DNA of 64,000 bases from Apus apus. Its lineage: Eukaryota > Chordata > Aves > Apodiformes > Apodidae. The DNA lies in contig NC_067283.1 in the NCBI RefSeq assembly GCF_020740795.1, forward strand, positions 44,939,659 to 45,003,658, written 5' to 3'. How positions within the stretch are numbered: position 1 is the first letter of the stretch; every line of letters begins with the position of its first letter. Under the pieces are notes generated by a model that was given only the letters and a program-made list of their open reading frames with translations, was not told the DNA's origin and did not search any database. Made by a program: the position numbers and the translations under genes. Positions 20,595-56,748 of the stretch are shown here, one piece after another.

Positions 20595-20600
20595 AAGAAG
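20595..20600. repeat. target-site duplication, left copy
   Basis: AAGAAG immediately left of the left LTR; the same six bases follow the right LTR at 27581-27586. Six-base duplications are typical of alpha- and betaretrovirus-like (ERVK-class) integrases. Confidence 0.9.
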
Positions 20601-20955
20601 TGCCGAGGTCCAGTTTCCGTGACAAGCCGGGAAAGAACATGACACACCAATATGATGTAGGTTCAGTCCATGTTTATTAGGCTGCGTGCAGATTATATAG
20701 TCTCAGGGCAGCGTGTACGCCGTCCACGTGGCAGAGCAAAGCTCTTGATTGGTTAGTACACACTGTTTACACGTCCCCATTCCCCTTTTGATTGGTCCCG
20801 ACTCCAAACCCTTTGTCCAGCCCCCCATCCTGTTTACCCCACTACCTGACTGCTGTACATGACCTTCACTAACTAGTTCCCTCAGAATGGCCTTCACTGT
20901 TCCTCTTGTTATCTAAAGTTTCTCATAATCATTCAGCACAGCTAGGACCCCAACA
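20601..20955 (-). repeat. 3' LTR of the provirus
   Basis: In proviral sense it runs TGTTGGGGTCC to CCTCGGCA. It keeps two CCAATCA boxes and an intact AATAAA at 20678-20673, so it could still end minus-strand transcripts. Confidence 0.96.
20673..20678 (-). terminator. LTR polyadenylation hexamer
   Basis: AATAAA on the minus strand in the 3' LTR. The matching position in the 5' LTR reads AGTAAA. Confidence 0.7.
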
Positions 20956-21107
20956 TCTCCCCCTCTTCTTTCAAATACAGCATTCGCTATATTCTGCATA
21001 CTATTTTGTAAGCATCGCAATAAACAAGGTAAGCAAACAAGTATAATAAGTATAAACACACCTACTAATAAAACCTGATGCAAAATACTAACTACCTGTG
21101 GTCCCAT
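20913..21107 (-). pseudogene. env: env remnant, C-terminal transmembrane anchor and tail
   Basis: The retained part contains a 20-plus residue hydrophobic anchor (VLLVGVFILIILVCLPCLL) followed by a short basic and cysteine-containing cytoplasmic tail. The ORF runs through the polypurine tract and into the LTR. The fusion-peptide and ectodomain portions of the transmembrane subunit are absent. Confidence 0.8.
20956..20971 (-). promoter_or_regulatory. polypurine tract
   Basis: A 16-base all-purine run (AAAGAAGAGGGGGAGA in proviral sense) directly abuts the 3' LTR, the expected plus-strand DNA primer position. Confidence 0.93.
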
Positions 21108-21156
21108 GCCAAGCGACCTTAACCGATCATCAAGCCCACAGCTGTCTTCCTTTAGG

Positions 21157-21387
21157 TTATGCAGCCCATCCTTTAAACTCCTGGGGCAGCCGCGTAGGCA
21201 CCCCTATCAAACACATACGGAAAGGTTCAGTCAGGCTACCTAGACTCAGACAAAAGGCTGGCTGATTGGTGCGATTAGCTATTGTTACCCATACGTTTTC
21301 CCGAGGCTGTACAAATCTTTCAAACTCATCCCCGCTCCCAATGCTCCAACTCAAGGTCCCAACAATAAACAAATACACATATGACAT
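21157..21387 (-). pseudogene. env: env remnant, N-terminal surface-subunit fragment
   Basis: It opens with a hydrophobic signal-like segment (YLFIVGTLSWSI) and then WVTIANRTNQPAFCLSLGS, a motif found at the start of surface subunits in avian alpharetrovirus-like elements. It ends by stop codon within about 50 bp of sequence belonging to the far C-terminal end of env, so most of the surface subunit is deleted. Confidence 0.75.
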
Positions 21388-21467
21388 TTTTACAACACGT
21401 CTTGATGACTGTCGTCGGACTATACGGCTGCAATGTCCAAGGTCTTTAAAACAGTCAAGCCGTCAAT

Positions 21468-21945
21468 TCAAGGTAGCGTTGCTCCCGTGGTCGGGCCTCT
21501 AGGCTCAGCTGCTGTTGAGGGGTCATCATCCAGTCTGTTAACGCTCTTTCTCAGCCACGGACGGACCCATTTGGCGGGAACCCAAAGCGTCTCAGCTCCT
21601 GTAACGACACAAGCGTAGCCCCTACCCCAGGTTATTAGTTCCTGCGGGCCTTGCCAAGCCTGTGTTCTTGGGTCAAACACCTCCACCTGCACCTGCTTTC
21701 CAGAAAAATCTGTAGCATTAAAAGAGAAATGAGAAAAGATAGGTATGTGATCATCTGAGCGTGGATTAAGCCAGTTCAGGACATAACACACCTTGCATAC
21801 AAGCTCATAGGGGCCCACCTCCCCCTCCTTTTTTAAAACTCCAAGCAAACGCTTTAGGTTCTGATAATGTCTCTCAATAATGGCCTGGCCTCCTGAGTTA
21901 TAAGGAATGCCTGTAACGTGTAATGTCCCATTGGTGAAAAAATTT
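21468..21945 (-). pseudogene. pol: pol remnant, integrase C-terminal half
   Basis: It contains the helix NSGGQAIIERHYQNLKRLL, with the last catalytic glutamate of the DDE triad, and a C-terminal SH3-like DNA-binding domain (WQGPQELITWGRGYACVV, VPAKWVRPW). It is out of frame with the preceding integrase segment. The switch point is near a run of six A (plus strand) at 21937-21942. Confidence 0.88.
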
Positions 21946-22485
21946 GCGGCATACCTCACCCTTATATGCTGGTGCATTGTCCGTCTTAATGGTGTCTGGA
22001 CGGCCCAGCACCGCAATTGCTTGAGACCAGTGCAGCCGAGCTGCCTTGGCACCTGATGACACTGCCGCAGTTGCCCATATAGCTTTTGAGCAAGTGTCCA
22101 CTGTGACATGCAAATACTTCAGGCGGCCAAATGGAGGGAATACTGTAACATCAGTCTGCCACACTTGACGTGGCTGACTACTCCTAGGGTTGACCCCCTG
22201 TTCCTGAATTGGTGATAACCGCGCACAATCGGGGCATGCTGCAACAATTGCCCTAGCAGTTGCTCGCGGTATCTGAAATTGGCGCTGTAACGCGCGGGAA
22301 GACTGACGAAAAAACTCATGTGAAGCACAAGCCTGCTGCTCAGGTGTTACATGGGCTACACAAGGATTAGAAACAACCTTGTCAATATAGTCATTGCCTT
22401 CTGCTAATGGGCCTGGCATAGTAGTGTGACTTCTGATGTGAGAGCACCACAGCGGTGGTTGGCGTTGTTCCATGATGTTCCACAC
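21898..22485 (-). pseudogene. pol: pol remnant, integrase N-terminal half
   Basis: It carries a histidine/cysteine zinc domain (HEFF, CPDC) and the first two catalytic aspartates in QTDVTVFPPF and IKTDNAPAY. The reading frame is lost before the third catalytic residue. A frame change also separates it from RNase H upstream (22490-22545). Confidence 0.9.
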
Positions 22486-22543
22486 AGATAAACAGTGCTT
22501 GCAACTCCTTATTAGCTACATGTCCTAAGATAGATCGTGAAAT

Positions 22544-23674
22544 TCATGTCACTGCTCCAACCACATATAGTGAGTCCACTACAAGATTTAGGGGATAATG
22601 AGAAAAGTCTGTTAGGGCCCAAATTACTGCTTTCAATTCTAGCATCTGTACTGATGCTCTATTCTGGTTTACCCGAGTAACCCAACGCCCCTCTTCTCGG
22701 TAGGCATACCCATATTTCCCAGTACGACTACTGGCATCAGTAAATACAGTTACCGCATCAGAGACGGGATCTTTGTTCAATAAGGGTCTCTCTTCTAATA
22801 CTAGGGCCGTATTAAACAGTGGATGGCTTGGATAATGATTATCTAAGGAAACTCCTGTGGTTGCCAGAGCAAATGCAATGCTTTGCTGAGTCCAGTCCTC
22901 GATCAGGTCTAGTGTTTTAAGTGGCAAAATGATCGATGAAGGATCTCTTCCAGCAATAGTTCGAAGGCGACGTCTGGATTTCAGCAACAGCGCTCCAATA
23001 GCTTCAAATCTGGGTGTGATTGTGTTCCGGAGGTGAGATGGCATAAAAACCCATTCCAAAATATATAGCTTCCCTCGATCATCAATCTGGGCAATTAGAG
23101 CGGCAACTTCTTGATGTTTGTTATACACTATGAGAGTTACGGGCAAATTTTCTTGATACCGATACACTGCAGTGCCTGCCAGTTTTTGTTCAATTAATAG
23201 TATAGCCTTTTTTCCATCAGGGCCGAGTTGTCTTGGCTCTGCGGGATTCATTGCCCCGTGCAACAGCACAAACAGAGGTGCCATCTCTTCGTTGGTGATG
23301 CCACAATAAGTTCTGATCCACTGTATGTCACCAACCAATTTTTGTACTGAACTCACTGTATTCATGTTGGCTCTTAACTGCATCTTCTGTGGGCGTACTC
23401 GAGAATCTGTGATAGTCATACCTAAATAGTTCCAAGGAGAGTGTCGCTGGACCTTTTCTGGAGCTATGACCAGACCATATTGCTGTAAACAGTTTGTTAG
23501 CTCCTGCTCCAAAGTTTCAGTGATTTGACCCTTGCTGGCCACTAGGATATCATCCATATAGTGGTAAGTTAGTAAATCAGGATGCGCCGTTCGCCAAGGC
23601 TTCAAAGCGAGATTCACAAACCATTGACAAATTGTCGGAGAATTTTTAATTCCCTGCAGCAAAACTGTCCATTG
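22544..23674 (-). pseudogene. pol: pol remnant, reverse transcriptase palm/thumb and RNase H
   Basis: It contains the catalytic YMDD box in YHYMDDILVAS, the LGMTI strand, the connection domain, and RNase H with VTVFTDASSRTGKYG, MLELKAVIWAL and NLVVDSLYVVG. All four RNase H acidic positions appear to be kept. A TAG codon at 23675-23677 cuts it from the fingers region in the same frame. Confidence 0.95.
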
Positions 23675-24100
23675 CTAACGCTCAGCCGGCGCGGCTCGGT
23701 TGATGGAAGGTACAGTAAATGCAAAACGCTCGCTATCTTCAGGATGTAGCGGAACGGTGAAAAAACAATCTTTTAGATCGACCACTAGAAGGTCCCAATC
23801 CTTTGGCAACATTACTGGTGATGGGAGACTGGGTTGTAGCGCGCCCATATCCTGCATACAGTCATTAGTGGCACGCAGGTCGTGTAACAACCGCCATTTC
23901 CCTGACTTCTTTTGTATGGTAAAGATTGGCGTATTCCACGGGCTTGTTAATGGTTTAACATGGCCTGCCTGTAATTGTTCTTCCACCAGGGCTTGGACAT
24001 CTCACAGCTTCTCTTCCGGAAGCGGCCACTGGTTAACCCACACTGGTACATTGGCCTTCCATGACAGTCAGCGTTGGGCGGGAGCTGCTATCCGTGGCCG
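23675..24100 (-). pseudogene. pol: pol remnant, reverse transcriptase fingers
   Basis: It contains [32 protein letters not shown] and [18 protein letters not shown], which includes the first catalytic aspartate of the polymerase. A TGA at 24002-24004 interrupts the N-terminal lead-in, and a TAG ends the segment. Confidence 0.92.
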
Positions 24101-24103
24101 CTA

Positions 24104-24790
24104 TTAAAAATGCGTTTGCATTGTCAGGCCCCATTGGTTCAAAGCATCTCGCCCAAGAATCCATAAGGGTGTGTACATTACGTAGGGGCGGACATGAGAC
24201 ACGTTACCTTCCGCATCCGTCACACTTACAAAAGAGTCACTAATCTTAGTAGCAGATTGCCCTCCAATTCCAGATACAGAGATATTTAACTCCTGCAACT
24301 TCCAGGCTTTAGGCCAAGCGTGATCAGGTATGATAGTAATATCAGATCCTGTGTCCAGCATCATTTCCACCCCCTGCAGGGTTATCCCTTCTGGGCCCAC
24401 GATATTCACTGTCCGTTTTGGGCGGTCTGTGGTTATGCACTCACAAAAGGCCACTTGGGGCACTCCCGTGGAACCAAAACCACCTGTTCCCCGCTTCATG
24501 GTCTCGGTTCTGGGGACAGCTCCTCTAAAAGGAATAAGCTGGGCTATTTTACTCAAAGCTGGAATAGTAACTGGGGGCGAAAAAATTTTTACCATAATTC
24601 CAATGTTCCCGGTATAATCCGCATCAACACAACCGGGCAAAACAAATATACCCATTCATGAAGCTGAAGAACAACCAATCAATAGTGCTGATAGGCCATT
24701 TCCCAGTGGACCCGTGCAAGTAGATTTAAGCACATGCACCTTGTCATCTGTAATTATTGTAGATTCTGCCACTGCCAGATCAACTCCTGC
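24104..24790 (-). pseudogene. pro: pro remnant, dUTPase followed by aspartic protease
   Basis: The segment from 24655 down holds a dUTPase core (PGCVDADYTGNIGIMVKIFS and SKIAQLIPF), then the retroviral protease active site LDTGSDITIIP and the ILGRDALNQWGL flap/dimer motif. More dUTPase sequence lies in the same frame upstream to about 24790, separated by a TGA just before 24655. The frame overlaps the end of gag, consistent with synthesis by ribosomal frameshift. A dUTPase fused to protease is the betaretrovirus arrangement. Confidence 0.9.
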
Positions 24791-25452
24791 GCTTCCGGCT
24801 GTGGCGGCAGTGAGCTCGTGGAGGCAGCTGCTACCAAGGGATATTTGTTCGCCGCGTCCCTCTGCACGCGGCTCTGGTAGTTTCCCGAAAGGGCAGCACC
24901 ATCCTTTCTAAATCGTGAGCGACATTCGGTGGCCTTATGCCCAAACTTATGACATCGGGCACAGTTTCCGTTAAAATTACCAATTGGCCCCACACTCTCG
25001 GCTCCTCCTCCTCTTCTACGCTCTGGGCACTGCCGTTTCAGGTGTCCCACTTTGCCACACTGAAAACAAGCTTCGCGGAGCCCCTTATTCCCCCGCCCTT
25101 GGGGCTTCCTCTGATCTAACGCTGCTGCTAGAGCCTGAGCGTGGATCTTTGCCTTTTCTGTCTCCATCAACAATGGGGCACGTGCACAGGCTTCCACCAT
25201 CTGTGCAAGAGAAACCCCTGGTTGCAAAGTGGCGAGTATCTGTCTACAGGCTGAGTTGGCATTTTGAACAGCCAAGTCTTTCACCAAGACTGCCTTCACT
25301 TCCTGAGGAACAGTTGGGGCTGCATCCAATGCCTCTTTAAGTCGGTCCACAAAACTCAAAAAGGATTCCTCTGGCTTCTGCATGATCTTGGTATATGGCA
25401 GCTGGGGGGGCGCCCACTTGGGGCAGGGCCAAAAATACGGCCAGAGCAGCAT
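24754..25452 (-). pseudogene. gag: gag remnant, capsid C-terminus and nucleocapsid
   Basis: It contains the major homology region (QKPEESFLSFVDRL) and two CCHC zinc knuckles, CFQCGKVGHLKRQC and CARCHKFGHKATEC. It is in a different frame from the N-terminal gag ORF; the change maps to a run of seven G (plus strand) at 25404-25410. Confidence 0.93.
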
Positions 25453-27088
25453 TTTTTGATTGCGTCAGGATTCGAGGGTGTAGCGCTGCCTGTCGGGATG
25501 GATCCCGAAATTGCCCCGTACCCATCAGTTGGTCTAAGCTGACGATGCGCAGTGGATCACCTGGTGCCAAATTAAGATTCTCCAACATTTTGGCCTCTAG
25601 TCGCTCCTGCCATTTGGCCATCCAGAGCATATAAGTGGTAGGTGTCAGGATCAATTCCATCAGGGATTTAGATTCAGCTGGAATCAGCTCAGTGTATTTA
25701 AAGAGGGCACAAACTTGATTGCGTACTAGTTTGTTATCATGGCCATATGCCATCACTGTCTTTTGTATGTTAGTAACCATTTTCCAATCTAAGGGATCCC
25801 AACGTGGGCCATGCTCTGTCCGGGCGCCTGGCAGGGAGAAAGGGGAAAGCGCGAAGTCCCCTTCTAGCCGCGCGTTTTCCATGATGCCCTTCCACCGGGC
25901 GGTGTGATTATAACTTGGGTCACTCGGTGGCGCCCTCGTCCCGCCTGTCTCCCGAGCTGCCGGGGAAGAAGGCACTGCTGTTTTTTTACCCGGTGATGTG
26001 GGCGGGCTGGGCGGGACTTGAGAGAATGGCTGCCCTCCCCCCGAGGCGGAATAACCGGCGCTGCACCGCATTAGTTCCTGAAACTCCTGTATCCGCTCCT
26101 TCTCTGCATCAGAGATTCGAGCAGAGGGTCCATACTGAAGCTGTAAATAATTATCAGCTTCTGATACACTCCATTCCCCGTCTGCTACCATGTTAATCCA
26201 TTTGCGCTGAGAGGGGGGCAGGCTTGTTGGTTCCCCGTCTGGCGGGGCGGCAGCCTGATGAGTTGCCGGAGTAGTTCCCAAGCCAGACTCAATAGCCTGT
26301 AGCTGCTGCTCGATATTCTTTAGCCAGCCAACAATCGCCTCATGGGCGCTCTTATACGCCTCCTGTATTGTCTTAGCCTTAGACCCCCGATCTAGGCGCT
26401 GCATCTGCGCAAGCAGCTCTGACATCTTTCCTGCCTGCTCCTGAAGCCCCGCTCGCACACCCGCCGTTGCTGTGGGCGGCGCCGCCCCATCGTCTGGGAG
26501 GGGAACCTTGGCAAGATCGATTTCCATCGGCAGCGGGGATGCCGAGGGTTGTATTTCAACTTCTAGCCCCTCATCCGCTCGCTTTTCCCCCTCCTCCTCA
26601 CCATTCCAGGGGGGCAAGTCATCATCCACACCTCCCCACGCCTCCTTCTCTGCTAACGAGATCGGGAAGGCATTGCGACCGCCCTCCGGTCCCCCATCCT
26701 GAGGCGCAGGATCCTTTACCAGCGTCCGTTCCGAGGCGCCCGATTGCCGGCGCTCCTCCCCACTATTCCGCACCGCTCGCCGAAGAGCTGCGGCAACTTG
26801 AGCTTCCCCGTGCGACTGCTCCATCAGGGAGCGGACTGCGCGATAGACCGGCGCGAAACGTTTCGCCTCCTTGGAGCCGATCTGCACGGACTCCCACAGT
26901 TCTCCCCCCACCTTGTTCCAGGCGGCCGGACTGTACACCTGCGAGGGCTCCTCCAAGAGTCCCCTCCGCCTGCACCATACCAACAGGTCGACCAGCGACT
27001 GTCGGTCTAACTTTGTTTCAGTCTTTTGCGCCGACTTCATTACACTGTCTAGCGTGGCGCGCTCCGTTGCCGATGCGGCAATTCCCAT
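25337..27088 (-). pseudogene. gag: gag remnant, matrix through capsid N-terminal domain
   Basis: The probable start is the ATG at 27088-27086, which gives MGIAAS, a myristoylation signal. Matrix (LVDLLVWCRRRGLL), a proline/acidic linker, a predicted helical coiled segment (KTIQEAYKSAHEAIVGWLKN) and the capsid N-terminal domain (WDPLDWKMVTNIQKTVM) follow. The frame leaves the true capsid sequence near 25404-25410 and ends at 25337. It is gag of the alpha/beta type by layout. Confidence 0.93.
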
Positions 27089-27205
27089 CCTGCCTTCCCG
27101 ATTCACTGATCGCCGTGGCCACAACCCGTCTCTCTCGAACGGCCCAGCTTACCCGCTGGCAGCAGGATCCTTGCCCTTCTTCGGCTCCGCTCCTCTACCC
27201 CGTTT

Positions 27206-27223
27206 ATCACGTCGGGGTCACCA
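27206..27223 (-). promoter_or_regulatory. primer-binding site, tRNA-Trp
   Basis: In proviral sense TGGTGACCCCGACGTGAT, all 18 bases complementary to the 3' end of vertebrate tRNA-Trp including CCA. It lies two bases from the 5' LTR. This is the primer of avian alpharetroviruses. The tRNA end is from memory. Confidence 0.92.
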
Positions 27224-27225
27224 GA

Positions 27226-27580
27226 TGCCGGGGTCCAGTTTCCGTGACAAGCCGGGAAAGAACACGACACACCAAGATGATGTAGGTTCAGTCCATATTT
27301 ACTAGGCTGCGTGCAGATTATGTAGTCTCGGGGCAGCGTGTACGCCGTCCACGTGGCAGAGCAAGGCTCTTGATTGGTTAGTACACACTATTTACACGTC
27401 CCCACTCCCCTTTTGATTGGTCCCGACTCCAAACCCTTTGTCCAGCCCCCCATCCTGTTTACCCCACTACCCGACTGCTGTACATGACCTTCACTAACTA
27501 GTTCCCACAGAATGGCCTTCACTGTTCCTCTTGTTATCTAAAGTTTCTCATAATCATTCAGCACAGCTAGGGCCCCAACA
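27226..27580 (-). repeat. 5' LTR of the provirus
   Basis: Same 355-bp length as the 3' LTR, starting TGTTGGGGCCC and ending CCCCGGCA in proviral sense. It keeps two CCAATCA boxes. The polyadenylation hexamer position reads AGTAAA rather than AATAAA. Confidence 0.96.
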
Positions 27581-27586
27581 AAGAAG
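27581..27586. repeat. target-site duplication, right copy
   Basis: AAGAAG, identical to 20595-20600. Confidence 0.9.
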
Positions 27587-28099
27587 AATTTGAAATAATT
27601 AGAAAATGCATTAAGATGATCGTATGTGCCAATGGTCAAAATTATTTCAAAATAAACAGCATCAATCAAAACAGCTTTAAGGGTCTTTTTTTTTTCATTA
27701 AAAAGACATTTACAAGTATAATATACTCTAACTGTAAAACCTAATGGAAGATTTATGATGTTTTTTTGTTATCAACAAAGTATATTGCAATGGTTCAGTC
27801 CAGCTTTGCTATTTGGCAACCTTTTTACACAAGCAGGTTTCAGGGTTTACAGTGTACCATGAATGTTAATGAGATGTATGATGAAATCTCCATTGAAACT
27901 GCTGACAGTGTTTTGAGGTGGAGTTCTAGTAAGTATTATTTGACATAAACTAGATTTACAAATTAACTTTCTTCTAATGTCCAGGAGGTACAACTACAAA
28001 TACATGAACAACTGTCTTAAGAGCGCTACAACTATATCTGCATCAGCTTATGGCCAGCATGCTGCCTGAATGCCCTCCACTATTACTTGTGGTTCTGTT

Positions 28100-28285
28100 T
28101 TAATTGCTGTAGAAAGCTTTCCTTAGGTAGACAGAGTAAGGCTGTTGTTTCCTCACCATCTCTCCTAATAGATCATAGATGGCTGGGATCGGCAGCTTTT
28201 TAGGGACTGATTTTTCTTCCAAAAGCAACTGTGCAACATATGAACGGGTTGGAGAGAAGTCACTTAAGGAAAGAATAGCAGCCAT
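28100..28285 (-). CDS. unrecognised 61-codon ORF, possibly a small protein
   Basis: It begins MAAILSLSDFSPTRSYVAQL and ends VYLRKAFYSN before TAA. The composition looks protein-like: mixed charged and hydrophobic residues, with no simple repeat. I do not recognise the family. The start context is weak at -3 (T) but has G at +4. It lies downstream of NPHP3 in the same orientation, so it could be a separate small gene, a terminal exon, a retrocopy or chance. A GATGGTGAGG within it resembles a splice donor. Confidence 0.3.
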   Translation of the reverse strand: MAAILSLSDFSPTRSYVAQLLLEEKSVPKKLPIPAIYDLLGEMVRKQQPYSVYLRKAFYSN

Positions 28286-29861
28286 TCAGAATTGAGAATC
28301 ACTAAACGGGCAAAGTCTGATTTAACACTTAATAACTAGAAAGTAGCTTCTTATTTAAGCTAGCTACATTAAGGACAACTATTTGGGAGAGCAAGATTAT
28401 AGAGGTTAAAACCAGACCAGAGGTGACAAGCTAGACAGCTGATGAGTGATAACATGGAATTATCAGGTGTGAGAAGAGTAGGCACCAGAAATATATTGAG
28501 GTTGAGGTTTTGGGGGAAAAAAAAATGTTTTTTGGCGTGGGTTTTTGTGTTTGGTTTTGGTTGTGGTTGTTTTTTTTCCTTTGCTTCTTTCTTGGTGACA
28601 GTGATGCAAAGAAACTTTCCAGTTTTCAAGGTGGCTGGAAGAGAGTGGAAAAACTTTTGTTGCATTAAAAACCCATTCCATTTTCTAAAGTAAGAGGAAA
28701 ATATCCAGAGAGCTATTACAAAAAGTGTAAACTCTTGTTGCTGTATTGTAATACTTTCAAGAGCTATTTTTGAGGGTTTTTTCCAACTAACTCTTAATCG
28801 TAAAAATAAAATTTGGGTTGTTCTGTATTTGTTTAATCAGTTTTATATGCCTTTTCTTTTGCCAAGTTACAGTCTTACCAAAATATTACATTCCTTCTAA
28901 CTGGAACAAGCGCTGAGAGGGGTTATATTTAGCTCTAAAAGGAGAAAAAGACTGTGGAAGGTAAGTACCCCTTTGAGGTAGAGGCCATTTGCATTTTTAA
29001 ACTGGATCAAATAAATCTTAACATCAGTTGCCTCTGAAACATTATAGTGAGGTTTCTATTATTTTTTTCACTTACATTCAGTTTTTTTATGAACAGTCTG
29101 TTTATACTGTGTATTTAAATTGATTCATGGATTTATGCACCAAATGAGGGCAGACCCCAAACTGATTCTTCCAGCTGACTAGGGTATTAAGAAATACAGC
29201 AGGTATTTTACTACCATCTCTTTATTTGATGGCAAACTATTCTGCACCATTAGGTTTTTCCAGCTAACACAGACATTCTTTTATTTTAATGGATTCAGTG
29301 AGACTAAATAGTGAACATATTGCTAAAGGGTTAACAACAGAGAACCAGGTCATAATCATCTTCACTCTGATTCCCCATTGGAATTACTTTCATTGAACAC
29401 AGTTGAATCTGACAACAGCTTTAACTGTAGATGATGATGTATTTTAGATAGATTTAGCTTCCCAATTATTTTTGCACAAGTCCCTTGAATCTGTGTGCTT
29501 AAAGCCCTGCAGGTAAAGCTTTGGATGAAATGGTATTTTTACTTTTTCAAATTTAACATCATTTTAGCAACTTTAAAAACATCTGAAAAGGCAGAAAGGA
29601 TTGATGAAACAAAAATATACAAATGCTCTAAGCCACGCTACTACAACAGAAATAAGAACTACCCTATAGAGTATATACAATTGGTTCAACTTGACTTACT
29701 ACAATCCTGGTACTTAGAGTAAGAGGTATCAAATCCACATTTTTTGGTATTAGCTATAACTTGATCTAATAACTAATATGCATATCTATATACAATGAAA
29801 GCAGCTCACTTTGTACCATACAGTCTGCAAAAGTAATGTGGAAGTATTTCAGGTTTTTACA

Positions 29862-29867
29862 TTTATT
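29862..29867 (-). terminator. candidate NPHP3 polyadenylation signal
   Basis: AATAAA on the minus strand about 135 bases after the NPHP3 stop codon. Two others follow at 29285 and 29226. Choice between them cannot be made from sequence. Confidence 0.45.
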
Positions 29868-29999
29868 TCCCTGTCATTCATGAAGACAGGTGTCAGACCC
29901 AAAATAGTACATTATCCTAGGAAAACTAGATTTTCTTAATAATTTTATGTCTGCTTTAAAATAGCAACAGAGACTGCCTTTTCTTTAAGCTGGTTTGTA

Positions 30000-56748
<26,749 letters not shown>

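Larger units (their letters stand above)
18625..20600 (+). other. UBA5 3' UTR and downstream flank
   Basis: A 21-T run lies at 18687-18707, and the first AATAAA is at 18877-18882, giving a short 3' UTR of about 280 bases. Further hexamers downstream (for example near 20328 and 20514) could give longer ends. A CR1 tail is at 20271-20320. No ORF resembles a known protein. Confidence 0.6.
20601..27580 (-). mobile_element. endogenous retrovirus, near full-length ERVK/alpha-beta-like provirus with deleted env
   Basis: A 6,980-bp provirus in minus orientation, bounded by two 355-bp LTRs and a 6-bp duplication. From its 5' end (right) it has a tRNA-Trp primer site, gag, dUTPase plus protease, reverse transcriptase with RNase H, integrase, env remnants and a polypurine tract. 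The LTRs differ at 13 of 355 aligned positions with no gaps, so it is old but recognisable. The coding capacity is damaged: frameshifts in gag, between RNase H and integrase and within integrase, at least three in-frame stops (24002-24004, 23675-23677 and one upstream of 24655), and a central env deletion. It cannot make a complete virus. It sits between the converging 3' ends of UBA5 and NPHP3. Confidence 0.96.
27587..29999 (-). other. NPHP3 3' UTR and flank, up to the retrovirus
   Basis: AT-rich sequence. Minus-strand AATAAA signals lie at 29867-29862, 29285-29280 and 29226-29221, so NPHP3 could end at several points. The only coding-like item is the ORF at 28100-28285. Confidence 0.55.

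Noticed and set aside
26467-27285. 272-codon plus-strand ORF opposite gag
   Set aside because: Mirror of GC-rich gag on the other strand, with no recognisable domain.
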